Assembly (NCBI GenBank): GCA_038087015.1
Contig: JASBNA010000027.1
Span: 62,001 to 126,000 of the forward strand
DNA length: 64,000 nt
From: Cerrena zonata
Taxonomy: Eukaryota; Basidiomycota; Agaricomycetes; Polyporales; Cerrenaceae
Direction: 5' to 3'
The translations under genes and the position numbers were made by a program. Positions within the stretch are counted from its first letter, which is position 1; every line of letters starts with the position of its first letter. The notes below the pieces were generated by a model. It was not told the origin of the DNA. It was given only the letters and a program-made list of their open reading frames with translations, and made no database searches. Positions 1 to 9,933 of this stretch are shown here, piece after piece.

Positions 1-1134
1 CACCAGAATACTTACAGTACTTTGAGTATTTACCGGACTTGCAAAAATGTGCTAATGTTTTCATAACGTTTACCCCGATGTTCAGTTATGGAACAACTTG
101 CTATGGAATATATAAAAAAAAGACATCTTTGGGATTTTCAATTGATATATGTGCTACCATGCTAATGGCATCGATATTAAGAATATGCTATTATACCATC
201 TCCCCGTTTGAAATATCGCTACTTAGGCAATCGATCGTAATGATATTTATCCAATGTATACTATTAAAGATCTCTTTAAATTATAGACCAGTAAATTATA
301 ATCCAGAATTACTAACTCCTTTACCGATATTCAAAAATGAATTGAACAGTTACTTGCCGAGAAGATTATCCCAAACGAGTAATATCACTCAGCATGATAT
401 TTACCAAGAAGACCTGATGGTACTTGATTTTGGCAAATTTGTTAAAAGCTATACTGTTATTGTATTCAGCCATTGCTTGAAATTTTTCGATGTTTATTAT
501 AAAAGACCAGGGTTATTCTGGCAATGGGTGGAAGAGAAAAACTACTGGGTTTTCTTAGTTAAGTTTCTGTTGGTTTTCATTACCCTAACTTTCATTTTCA
601 TTAATAACGAATATTATGGCTCTTTCATTGGTATACTAGGATTGTTCATTGAAAGTTTATTACCATTACCACAAATATTATTATTAAATCGATTGAAAGT
701 CAATTAAAAATTTTAAAATCTTGTTATTATTAAGCTGGTTAGGTGGGGATTTAACAAAATTAAGCTACTTATTATTTGGTACTAATAATATATCAATAAT
801 TTTCATTATTGCCGCTTTATTTCAAATGAGTCTTGATATTATAATTGCATTTCAATATTTCCATTTTAAAAATTTGGACTTCGATAACTTGAATTTATCA
901 TTACCAAATTATAAAACTCCAAAAAATACCGCCAATGAATACGAATTAGACTCGATTCCTTTCACTCCAAATTCAAGCTTATCAACGCCTTCTTCTTCTT
1001 CAAATTCTCAAAATTACTTTCCTTCAATCGAAAGTAATTCAAAATTCCCTCCAGTAACCGGAAGACAAAGATCAGATTCTCAACCAAGAGCAAGATCCCA
1101 ATCCCACTCTAGCCGTAGTATTTCCCGACTGTAA
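1..1134 (+). CDS. ANY1: PQ-loop membrane protein, ANY1/YMR010W-like (5' truncated, one frameshift)
   Basis: The reading frame enters from the left window edge (frame 3, already open at base 3) and runs to a stop at 705-707. It resumes one frame later and ends at 1134. The first piece has hydrophobic helices and a PQ-loop-like segment (FTPMFSYGTTCYGIYKKKTSLGF), followed by 'SLLPLPQILLLNR', the second PQ motif. The second piece continues directly with 'LLLLSWLGGDLTKLSYLLFG', so the two are one protein. Skipping one base at about 694-696 joins them as RLKSIKNFKI. The C-terminal tail is Ser-rich and polar. In S. cerevisiae, Any1 is a Golgi/endosomal membrane protein that antagonises the phospholipid flippase network. 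I assign the family from the PQ motifs and overall layout; other PQ-loop proteins are possible. The single-base shift resembles those in other genes here and may be an assembly error. Confidence 0.62.
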
Positions 1135-1313
1135 TAGATTATAGATTATAGATTCTACAATAAAAATATATAATAATTCATTCCAATCATAAGGTATTAA
1201 ACTATTTATAAAAGATATTGATATATATATATGTATAAGAGAAAGAAAGTAAAAAATTAACCGAAATAAACAACCCACCCAAAAAAAAAAATAAAATAAA
1301 AAACTAATCATCA

Positions 1314-2770
1314 TTAAATTGAAACATATTCAACATTCTTCTTTGCTTCATTAATCAAATCCAATGCATCCTTACCTCCTAAACCATGTTTGACTTTGAT
1401 ATGTCTGGATAATGCATCACCTCTTGAAAAAGTCTTTTGCTTCCCATTACCATCTCCACCATTTAGTCTACCCTCACAGATAACACAACGGAATATCTTC
1501 TTCTTCAGGGCATGAATGGTTTCTTGGTGTCTTATTAAATCGTAAGGACGACTAAATTGTTTATTACATGGTTTACCGGTTGATGGATTGATTTTGTCAC
1601 ATTGATGATTTGGATTATTGGCAGAAATCTCTGCAGCAGTCTTCATAGGGGTATCATCAACCATCATTTGATCATCATCATCCTCTTCTTCGTGTTTATG
1701 ATCATTTATATTCAAATTAGTTAAAGGAGGTGGGGATAATATTTCTTTTGGATTACCATCAACAACCTCTTCTTTATTAACCCCAAAATCATCAATAAAC
1801 CCACCATTCATCAAATTATCCTTGATGTACATATCCCAAGGTTTGATTTCTGGCTCTTGTTGAGGAGGTTGTTGAGGAGGTTGTTGAGTTTGATATTGTT
1901 GATCATCTTGAGGTAAATATTCATATTGACTATTCATGATGAAATCATCAAATTCATTATCATCATTAAAGAAATCATCTTCATCATCATCATCATCACT
2001 AAAGTCTTCTTCGACATCTTCATCAAAATGATCCATCATTAAATAATCATTTTCATAACCGGGATAGGACCGTTTGGATCGATATAACCTTGGTTATTTT
2101 CTTCATTATCATTAGGTATAAAGAGAGAATCTGAATATAAATCATGATTATTCATCACCAAAGAAGAAGGTTGAATATCAGTATTAAACAAGTAATAATT
2201 TTCATCTTTCAAACGTTTTTGTTTTGATTTTGAACCATCATCATCATCCAAAGTAGTTATTCTTCTTCTTCTTGGATGAGAAGGAATTTGATAAACGTCA
2301 TTTGGATGAATAAAACTAGGTTGAGTGTTAATCGAGTCCGGGTTCCCGTAATCGGAAAAGGGGCTGATTTTCAAATCGTCCAAAGGTTGATTTGCTTGAT
2401 AACCATCATCCATGATATTATTAGTAGATGAAGATGGCGATATTGAAGCTAAATTATTACTACTACCATTTAATCGATTATATTGGTCCAAAAACGAATC
2501 TGGAATATTGAGTAAATTAGGTAAGTTATTAGCAACTGGTTGAGCGTATAATGAAGATTGTCCTAAAGCAGGGGATGAATTAACTGATGATGACATATTA
2601 CGAAACAACGATGCGGGTTTAGGAGAGTCCGAACGATTAACGCCGGCGGCACCAGCATTATTACTAGTAGATTGCACATTCAAAGGCGAACTAGGTAAAT
2701 GATATAGTTCTTCATCCATGATATCGGTGATTGTTCTTTTCAAAGGGGGTATCACAGCCAAAGAGGTCAT
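1314..2770 (-). CDS. RPN4: Proteasome-gene transcription factor Rpn4 (C2H2 zinc finger), one frameshift
   Basis: Rpn4 activates proteasome subunit genes and is itself degraded by the proteasome. The C-terminus has the family's two zinc fingers: C-x(9)-C in 'CDKINPSTGKPC' with 'RPYDLIRHQETIH', then 'FRCVIC' with 'FSRGDALSRHIKVKH'. An acidic, Asp-rich segment ('EDFSDDDDDEDDFF') precedes them, as expected for the activation/degron region. The N-terminus 'MTSLAVIPPLKRTITDIMDEEL' gives the start at 2770; longer reading needs a TTG start. The frame breaks at about 2058-2062, where the minus strand reads ATCCCGG. One more C restores 'PNGPIPGYENDYLMMDHF' and a 485-residue protein. This is most simply a CCCC-to-CCC deletion in the assembly. 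The 5' flank has a TATA box and a bZIP-type site. Confidence 0.85.
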
Positions 2771-2856
2771 GTTAGGTTCCTGGTTATCTTTTGGCAACGG
2801 TGGCAATAAAAAGGTAGAGTGTAAGCGCAGAAGCAACGTATGTATAAGCGGTGTAC

Positions 2857-2869
2857 TGCTGAGTCAGCG
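2857..2869. promoter_or_regulatory. AP-1/bZIP-type palindrome upstream of RPN4
   Basis: The sequence TGCTGAGTCAGCG contains GCTGAGTCAGC, a perfect odd-centred palindrome with the TGAGTCA core. It lies about 90 bp upstream of the RPN4 start. In other yeasts RPN4 is induced by stress regulators including the bZIP factor Yap1; Gcn4 also binds TGASTCA. Which factor binds here is inference. Confidence 0.45.
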
Positions 2870-2905
2870 TAGGCGTAGGTGTAAGTGTAAGCGTAGGCGT
2901 AAGCT
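2868..2905. repeat. Hexamer tandem repeat (GTAGGC/GTAAGY) in the RPN4 promoter
   Basis: Six consecutive six-base units of the form GTAGGC, GTAGGT, GTAAGT, GTAAGC, GTAGGC, GTAAGC. They sit immediately next to the bZIP palindrome, about 100-135 bp upstream of the RPN4 start codon. Confidence 0.6.
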
Positions 2906-2942
2906 TGGGTGGTGTAAGCTAGGAAGAAGAAGAGTGGCAATA

Positions 2943-2950
2943 TTTATATA
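2943..2950 (-). promoter_or_regulatory. TATA box, RPN4
   Basis: On the minus strand this reads TATATAAA, about 172 bp upstream of the RPN4 ATG at 2770. Between this TATA box and the GPM2-like gene's end at 3244 I see no gene. Confidence 0.5.
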
Positions 2951-3243
2951 AAATGAGTATTACTAAAGCAAATTTATCCTCAGCTGAAACTTCGGCTATA
3001 TGCTCGTTTTGGCCATTTCCGGAACAATACTATCCAACTGGTCCCATTCAGATCTGATAAGCCCTGACTACATGGTATTACTATCACGATTACTGTCGCT
3101 GTCACTGGTATACTGGTATACGGGATATACGGGGGTATATAGCTGGTTATATAGGTGGCTATATAAGTGGTTGATCTTTTGATGATCGATGCTTCTAGAA
3201 TAAAGGGTTTTCTTTGTTGTGGTGTACGGGCGTGGTGGGGCAA

Positions 3244-4008
3244 TTATAACTTTTGACTTGCTTTAATACCTTCATTAGACACCTTTTCAATACCCTTCTT
3301 AGCCAATTCTTCATCTAGATAGTAGTAGTCTTTTATTAGCTCGCCCTTATCGTTTAGCTCGAAGACAAGCGGCACACCTGTAGGCACGTTGATTTTGCTG
3401 ATATCGTCATCACTGATATGGCCCAAGAACTTGATAAGACTTCGTACGATTGAGCCATGAGTCACTATAAGCACAGTTTTATTTTGGTGAATGAGGTTCT
3501 GGTTAATGATTTCGTGTTGGAAAAAGGGGATCAACCGATTCATCACCATTTTGAGTGATTCACCTTTGGGTAATTGGTATAACGGAACGTCGACGTTGTT
3601 ATATCGTTCATCGATGCAATGGTCGTTTTCTGCCAATGGCGGGACGGCATTGAAGTTTCTTCTGTAGTATTGAAATTTTTCTTTACCGTATTGATTAAAA
3701 ATGACATTTTTCAAGACTCCTTGGAAAGAACCGTAATGGCGTTCATTTAGTCTCCAAGATTTGACGGTATCACACCATAAACGATCGATTTTCTCTAGAA
3801 TGATATTCCCGGTTTGAATTGATCGGGTTAATTTGGAAGTATACATTAAAGTTGGTTTTAAATTATATTTATTTAATAGATTAGCAGCGACCATTGCTTC
3901 GTGTTTACCCTTATCACTTAGCGGGATATCGATCCATCCGCAGAACTTGCTTTCCTTATTCCATTCTGATTCTCCGTGGCGAAGAATGATGAGTTTATGA
4001 GTGGTCAT
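3244..4008 (-). CDS. GPM2: Cofactor-dependent phosphoglycerate mutase paralogue, GPM2-like
   Basis: 254 residues, histidine phosphatase superfamily (dPGM branch), which interconverts 3- and 2-phosphoglycerate or acts on related substrates. The N-terminal catalytic motif is 'LIILRHGESEWN' (His at about residue 11). 'WRLNERHYGSFQG' carries the catalytic Glu region, and 'VLIVTHGSIVRSL' carries the second active-site His. The length fits Gpm1 (about 248), but the sequence departs from housekeeping Gpm1: GSFQGVLKNVI replaces the usual GDLQGKDK loop, and the C-terminal half is divergent. This fits the Gpm2-type paralogues found in Candida and Saccharomyces, whose activity is weak or uncertain. ATG at 4008 with a TATA box 52 bp upstream. 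It is divergent from GIG1. Confidence 0.85.
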   Translation of the reverse strand: MTTHKLIILRHGESEWNKESKFCGWIDIPLSDKGKHEAMVAANLLNKYNLKPTLMYTSKLTRSIQTGNIILEKIDRLWCDTVKSWRLNERHYGSFQGVLKNVIFNQYGKEKFQYYRRNFNAVPPLAENDHCIDERYNNVDVPLYQLPKGESLKMVMNRLIPFFQHEIINQNLIHQNKTVLIVTHGSIVRSLIKFLGHISDDDISKINVPTGVPLVFELNDKGELIKDYYYLDEELAKKGIEKVSNEGIKASQKL

Positions 4009-4059
4009 ACCTGGTGTAGTGGTTTATGGATGGGCAATGGGCTTGGAATGGTCAATCAC

Positions 4060-4067
4060 TTTATATA
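4060..4067 (-). promoter_or_regulatory. TATA box, GPM2-like gene
   Basis: Minus-strand TATATAAA, 52 bp upstream of the ATG at 4008, in the 320-bp divergent promoter shared with GIG1. Confidence 0.5.
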
Positions 4068-4241
4068 TGGGAAAAGCGTCTGGTGATTGATCCATCTATC
4101 TGGTGTACGGGTGTTATATCCGAGCACGAGCTTGCAGCAATCACCTCCGGTCCTAATCGGTTGGTGTACCGGCGTTCCATTCATCTAATGCAATGTTACA
4201 TTGATGTTTTTCAATCTTGATGGCACCGTAATCTACCCAAG

Positions 4242-4249
4242 TATATAAA
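4242..4249 (+). promoter_or_regulatory. TATA box, GIG1
   Basis: TATATAAA, 80 bp upstream of the GIG1 ATG at 4329. Confidence 0.5.
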
Positions 4250-4328
4250 GATAAAGAAAGTAAGAGATGTAGGAGGTAGGTGGGTGGGTGTGTTGGTGGA
4301 GAGGATAAAAAACGTGTATATAATTCGC

Positions 4329-5009
4329 ATGATTCAAACGATCAAATTTCCATCGATTACTGTTTTAACAAGTCAGACTATGCCAGCGGCATCAAAGATT
4401 ATTGACAGGCCGTTGAACTGGTTGGAAATCAAGTATATTATTGATACTAATGACTTGGATAAGTTTGCCAGATCATTGGATGAAACCCAGAGGTACCACC
4501 AGTTCAAAGAAGAACTAAAACGGGGGAAAACCACCATATACAAGCATCTACTTATTAAAGAGTTAGAATGGGCTAACCCCCAAGATTACTTGATGAGTGA
4601 TTTGGAAATTGCTAAAACGGTGGAAAGTAAAGGAGAATATATCTTTACCTGTAGTGAAGATTTAAAAATTATACCTAATCATTTCCCATATTTTTTTGAA
4701 AAGGGGATAAAGCATTATTGTATTTGGACCAAGATTAGAATCCCCAGTGATTATACCCATCCATTAGGAGATTTGAGTAAACCAGTAAGAAAAGCGATTG
4801 ATACCTATGTTAATAAAACGTTCAATCATTTTGGAATTAGTTCAGATAGAATAGTTTGGTTTAGAAATTGGGAAGCTCTACAAAGCGTTAAAGAATTAAG
4901 TCATATTCATATAATCATTAAAGATTGTACTCAACAAGAAGAAGATCGTTTCTTATATACGAGTGGAGTTCCCCTTACCATTAAAGAATACACCGATATA
5001 GTAAATTGA
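4329..5009 (+). CDS. GIG1: DUF3605 protein, N-acetylglucosamine-induced protein 1 (Gig1)-like
   Basis: 226 residues beginning 'MIQTIKFPSITVLTSQTM'. The frame is open further upstream, but only with GTG codons, so ATG 4329 is chosen; ATG 4380 ('MPAASKIIDRPLNWLEIKYI') is an alternative. The body has the DUF3605 pattern: 'RPLNWLEIKYIIDTNDLDKFARS', then 'ILPNHFPY'-like 'KIIPNHFPYFFEKGIKHYCIWTK', and the HVH-type 'ELSHIHIIIKD'. In C. albicans the family member GIG1 is strongly induced by N-acetylglucosamine; its biochemical role is unknown. No signal peptide or membrane segment. It is divergent from the GPM2-like gene and convergent with the H4 gene. Confidence 0.75.
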   Translation: MIQTIKFPSITVLTSQTMPAASKIIDRPLNWLEIKYIIDTNDLDKFARSLDETQRYHQFKEELKRGKTTIYKHLLIKELEWANPQDYLMSDLEIAKTVESKGEYIFTCSEDLKIIPNHFPYFFEKGIKHYCIWTKIRIPSDYTHPLGDLSKPVRKAIDTYVNKTFNHFGISSDRIVWFRNWEALQSVKELSHIHIIIKDCTQQEEDRFLYTSGVPLTIKEYTDIVN

Positions 5010-5111
5010 TATAGTAAATTGATACAGTAATATTGATACACACAATATTGATACACACAATAATTTTTATTTATAATATACAACTAGATAGAACTAAAAA
5101 CGTAAATAAAT

Positions 5112-5426
<315 letters not shown>

Positions 5427-5485
5427 TTATTAATGTTGATAATGATAAAAAAAAAATTATGGCAATAGATAAAGTGCGAAACTCC

Positions 5486-5495
5486 TTTTATATAT
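5486..5495 (-). promoter_or_regulatory. TATA box, histone H4
   Basis: Minus-strand ATATATAAAA, about 63-72 bp upstream of the H4 start at 5423. Confidence 0.55.
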
Positions 5496-5680
5496 GACTT
5501 TCTAAAAGTTACCTGAACATAATTAAGGGATTGCTTCAGGTTCTCATTTTTACTCAGTTATTGGGGCGATTATTGTGCGCAGGTAACTGGGATTCTTTTG
5601 TTTGAGAAAAGGTTGCAATTTTCGAGTGAGGAAAATTACCATGTCCTCCGTAAATCTCAGTATGCGAAACCACACCATTA

Positions 5681-5938
5681 CCATAATATACTATACTATA
5701 ATATACTACTACACTATACTATAATATACTATACTATAATATACTATAATACACTATACTATACTATAATACACTATACTATACTATAATACACTATACT
5801 ATACTATAATACACTATACTATAATACACTATACTATAATACACTATACTATAATACACTATACTATAATATGCTATACTATAATATGCTATACTATAAT
5901 ACACTATACTATAATATAATATACTACTATGCTATACT
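5681..5938. repeat. Pentamer-based AT-rich satellite in the H4-H3 intergenic region
   Basis: About 260 bp built almost entirely from five-base blocks ACTAT and AATAC, with AATAT and CTAC-type variants. The blocks combine into 15-base units (ACACTATACTATAAT) and 20-base units with one extra ACTAT. Three consecutive 20-base copies near 5745-5810 are followed by several 15-base copies, so there is higher-order structure. It occupies the middle of the bidirectional histone promoter. Confidence 0.85.
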
Positions 5939-6274
5939 AATTAGCAGCTTATTACAGCTAAGGGAATACAGTTGGAAGAGTACCTGAGTAGAGTATATTC
6001 CAGTATTGCGGTGAGAAGATATCCCTTAGAGAGTCTCAGAAGTTTATCTTTTGTATTAGTGAGTGTCTTTTGTATTAGTGAGAAGTTGTATTAGCGAGTC
6101 TTTGGGTCTTTTGTATTGGTGAGAAGTGCTTTTCGATCTTTTGCAACTGCCAAAAGTCGGTATACGATATACACCCCGGGTGTAAATGCGAGCACCACGC
6201 CGACGGGTGTTTCCCCCCACAAAACGCGCCCGGCAGCAAATGTAAACAGTGGCCCTTCTCACTAAACCATTTAG

Positions 6275-6282
6275 TATATAAA
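6275..6282 (+). promoter_or_regulatory. TATA box, histone H3
   Basis: TATATAAA, 52 bp upstream of the H3 ATG at 6334. Confidence 0.6.
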
Positions 6283-6285
6283 TAA

Positions 6286-6743
<458 letters not shown>

Positions 6744-6833
6744 TCAACATGATTTCAATTCTTCAATATCTTAGATATTAGTGTATATTAGAATAAATAT
6801 TTATATTGTATATTTTCTTATATTTGTAAGTAT

Positions 6834-8102
6834 TTAAAAAGGATATTTCAGAGGATCATTATCAACAGTATACCCCTTGGCTTCTTGTTCTAATGCTTTG
6901 CGCTCTAAATAATCATAACAAACATCTTTATATTGATATAACCCTTTATAATCAGCAACATCTTCTTCCCAACTCTTCATCCCATTCAATAACCGTCTAG
7001 GAACCCAGGGCTCTTCACAAATCTCAACCATTGGTATGAAATAGGTTCTGATGGTGAACACCACCCCTCCACTACGTGGTAATCTTCTTAAACTTTGTCT
7101 TTCACTACGGAAATAAATTTGCTCAATGGTGGTGGCCGCTTTCGCAGTATACCATCCAACTTTTTCATTCAGTTCGTCTCCAATCGATGAACTCCATGGT
7201 AGCTGATCATCAGTTTGAATAAAGTAATTGTTTCTAACAACCGGCTTATCTGGAGTTAATCTAATGAAAAATTTCTCCATTCCGGGTCTTAAATTAGTCT
7301 GATATTTTGGTACATCTCCACTAGTATGAATTGCACTCAATGGTAAATTGAATTTATCTCTAAATCGCCAAAACCCTGCTAACATAATCGCTCCACTCTT
7401 CAAATAGTATTCTCCGCTTTCGCTTTCAAGCATTATGGCCAAATCATCCTGGGTTAACTTACTAGCTATCAATATCGGATCTTCTCCTAAACTTCTACTG
7501 AACTTCTCTTTACCTCCCTTTCTCATGAAAATGTGATCTTCTCCAGTTTCTAAGTTATAGATCCCGTCCTTGGTTTGCTTGAATAAACTTGGATATCTAA
7601 GTGGTAACCAGTTTCTAAACTCCTCCAATAATTCATATGCTGCATCAATGGCTTCGTCACTGGTTTCATATAATTCTTTCCCCTTGGTGGCTATTCTGTT
7701 CAATTTATCTTGATGATACTTGGGCCACTGGTTATCTAATTCAATCCACGAGTCCCATGGCATGTTTCTAATCCCCATATTCACTTTATAGTTGGATTTA
7801 AACGCCCGGTATGGTTGTGGTTTGGTGGTTTCAATGTTCCAATCAGGGAACGGGGCTGGCTTTGGCGTCTTGAATTTTTCATCTGGAATCCATTGTCCTA
7901 ACTTACGGTTCTTATTATCTCCTTTAACCACCTTCTTTGGTTTCAGCTTAACTGCTTTGATCGAAATTGCAATTAAAACAACCCCAAATAATACCATATA
8001 ATTAAATAGCTTTAAATCCACTCGCTCCTTAGTGAGTTGATTCACCTGTTTAAACAGATAGTAATAAGCACTGCTTAAAAACCCTCCTTCTGTTGAATTC
8101 AT
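6834..8102 (-). CDS. DUF3445 / heme-dependent oxidative N-demethylase-like (HRQ family) protein
   Basis: 422 residues. One N-terminal membrane segment ('LFNYMVLFGVVLIAISIKAV', about residues 32-52) is followed by a soluble domain of the HODM alpha-subunit-like family (DUF3445, called HRQ family in fungi). Family marks visible are 'MGIRNMPWDSWIELDNQWPKY', 'EEFRNWLPLRYPSLF', 'LPLSAIHTSGDVPKY' and 'YFRSERQSLRRLPRSGGVVF'. Bacterial relatives are heme-dependent oxygenases acting on methylamines. The fungal substrate is unknown, and I infer only family membership. The membrane anchor suggests an ER or mitochondrial membrane location. It lies tail-to-tail with H3 and head-to-tail with GPI18. Confidence 0.75.
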   Translation of the reverse strand: MNSTEGGFLSSAYYYLFKQVNQLTKERVDLKLFNYMVLFGVVLIAISIKAVKLKPKKVVKGDNKNRKLGQWIPDEKFKTPKPAPFPDWNIETTKPQPYRAFKSNYKVNMGIRNMPWDSWIELDNQWPKYHQDKLNRIATKGKELYETSDEAIDAAYELLEEFRNWLPLRYPSLFKQTKDGIYNLETGEDHIFMRKGGKEKFSRSLGEDPILIASKLTQDDLAIMLESESGEYYLKSGAIMLAGFWRFRDKFNLPLSAIHTSGDVPKYQTNLRPGMEKFFIRLTPDKPVVRNNYFIQTDDQLPWSSSIGDELNEKVGWYTAKAATTIEQIYFRSERQSLRRLPRSGGVVFTIRTYFIPMVEICEEPWVPRRLLNGMKSWEEDVADYKGLYQYKDVCYDYLERKALEQEAKGYTVDNDPLKYPF

Positions 8103-8308
8103 CTTGACTCTTACTGTCTCTACTACTTCTCTCTAGTAGATCCCTCCTCCTCTACTTTATATAGGCTGATCTTATCAAAGATCAGTTTTCGCAATATCGT
8201 ATTCTGTAACCTATTTCGGAAGTCGCAGCCACTGAAGTAGCTAACAGAACAAATCAACTAATTCGGTAATCGTATCCTACAACTTACTGAAAAAAATCAT
8301 CAGATGTA

Positions 8309-9646
8309 TTATGCTGGGGGTAGAAATGCTGCAAATAAAGTTACATGAACTATATTCCAAATTATCAAGTAATATAGAAACCCTTTCACGAAAAAAGATT
8401 GTCGATCGTAATTAAGGATCATTATACTAAGGGTCCAATTAATTATTGGTAAGAAAGTTGTGATTCTTGTTAGTATTTGGGTATTCCAAAAAAATATTCC
8501 TCCTACTAACACGGCTGAGTTTACTAATAGAATGGGTAATAACTTCAGCATTGGATATTCAATTAGAAAAAACTTGAAACTTATCATACTGATACTTATT
8601 GTTGGTAATGCAAATAAAAAATTTGGAATATTATTCAATGTCCAGTAACTTAAAAATCCATTATTCCAGTAGTTTCCTTGTGCGTATTGGAATAACGATG
8701 GAATTGTATTAGAGCACCATACGGGACTCAGGTCTCCAGTACAGAAAACAGTGTATGGATAGATGTTCGATACCAATAAACTTGTGAATAAAAAGCTCCC
8801 ACTAATTATACTCCATAAACTATCTTTTTGGCTATGGTTTTTAATACTGAATACGTATAAATCATATAAGTAGACTATTCCGAGTAATAATGTATTGGCA
8901 CGCATTCCATAACTGATGGCAAAAAAGACTCCTGATAATAAATAGCATCTCCAATCTTTTATCGAAAGCTTGGAATTTTTCAAATTGAAATTTTCATAAT
9001 TCATCGATATTTCTCTTAAATATAATCCAGTAAAACACAAAAAGGCACATGCATTTTCACTGTAGGAGCTTGTTAAAAACCCTGCTCCTGGTGATAATAT
9101 ATACGTTATACCACTAGTGATTGAAATTCGATCTTTATTGAAAAATTTACCCAGTGATTGGTTGAAAACAGTTTTGGTTAGTTTCCAGATCATTAAAACA
9201 CTGGCAAAATGCAATATATTACTCATCCATAAACTGACTATGAACAGCTGATAAAAATTGGTCGGTGTTCTATTCACTTTGCTAACTAATTTGATCAATC
9301 TCCACCATAATGGACAAAATACAAATTGATGTTCATATTTGATCTCATTCACAAATAAATCAGCAAAATATACAACGTCCCAAACAACCAATTTCTCAAT
9401 TATGTTATCTATGATTGACCTGACAAAGGGCTTTAGTACGGAGCTATATGAACTTATGTACACTTCTTTGGACGTTTGGTAACTAGTACGCAAAAGTAAT
9501 TGCGTTGATGTATCGAACTGAACAGGTGTAAAGTAAACCAATGCCAATTGCGAGACTTTCACGAGGATGAACGTTTGAAAGAGCCTCGTTACTGGATGTT
9601 CTTTAATGGACAGCATGATTCTTGAAGAGCCATCCGCTGGCTTCAT
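8309..9646 (-). CDS. GPI18: GPI mannosyltransferase 2 (Gpi18/PIG-V)
   Basis: 445 residues with many hydrophobic helices. The family-typical lumenal motif after the first membrane segment is 'LVVWDVVYFADLFVNEIKYEHQFVFCP' (WD-x-VYF and YEHQ-F), with 'GFLTSSYSENACAFLCFTG' and 'SYGMRANTLLLGIVYLYDL' as further PIG-V landmarks. Gpi18 is an ER multipass enzyme that adds the second mannose, from dolichol-phosphate-mannose, to the GPI anchor precursor. It is essential in S. cerevisiae. ATG at 9646; an internal ATG at 9616 is an alternative. The sequence just upstream is CT- and TTC-rich, with a run of T. No lesion is seen. Confidence 0.88.
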   Translation of the reverse strand: MKPADGSSRIMLSIKEHPVTRLFQTFILVKVSQLALVYFTPVQFDTSTQLLLRTSYQTSKEVYISSYSSVLKPFVRSIIDNIIEKLVVWDVVYFADLFVNEIKYEHQFVFCPLWWRLIKLVSKVNRTPTNFYQLFIVSLWMSNILHFASVLMIWKLTKTVFNQSLGKFFNKDRISITSGITYILSPGAGFLTSSYSENACAFLCFTGLYLREISMNYENFNLKNSKLSIKDWRCYLLSGVFFAISYGMRANTLLLGIVYLYDLYVFSIKNHSQKDSLWSIISGSFLFTSLLVSNIYPYTVFCTGDLSPVWCSNTIPSLFQYAQGNYWNNGFLSYWTLNNIPNFLFALPTISISMISFKFFLIEYPMLKLLPILLVNSAVLVGGIFFWNTQILTRITTFLPIINWTLSIMILNYDRQSFFVKGFLYYLIIWNIVHVTLFAAFLPPA

Positions 9647-9933
9647 TTCTTCCTGTCTTAACTTTCTTCTTCTGCTGCTTCTTCGAGCATGTTTTTTTTT
9701 TTTTCTTCTTTTCTTTTGATGATCTGAATCTCATTGCGAAGGAGCTTCTTGCAGAACTTAACAAATACTTCAGCTACAATTACTAAAAACACTTTTATAA
9801 GATAAATTAAATTTATTTAATAAATGAAAGAAATCTTCAATTGGAATAGTTAAAAAAAAAAAAAAAACTAACTAGCGAATATTCACATTAATAACTCTAC
9901 TGAATGATTTTTTTCTATTTCTTTCTAGATTAC

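Noticed and set aside
3000..3243. Small open frames on both strands between RPN4 and the GPM2-like gene
   Set aside because: Translations are driven by TATA/GTATAC-type simple repeats and show no protein character.
5598..5789. 63-codon Tyr/Ile-rich open frame
   Set aside because: It is a translation of the ACTAT/AATAC satellite.
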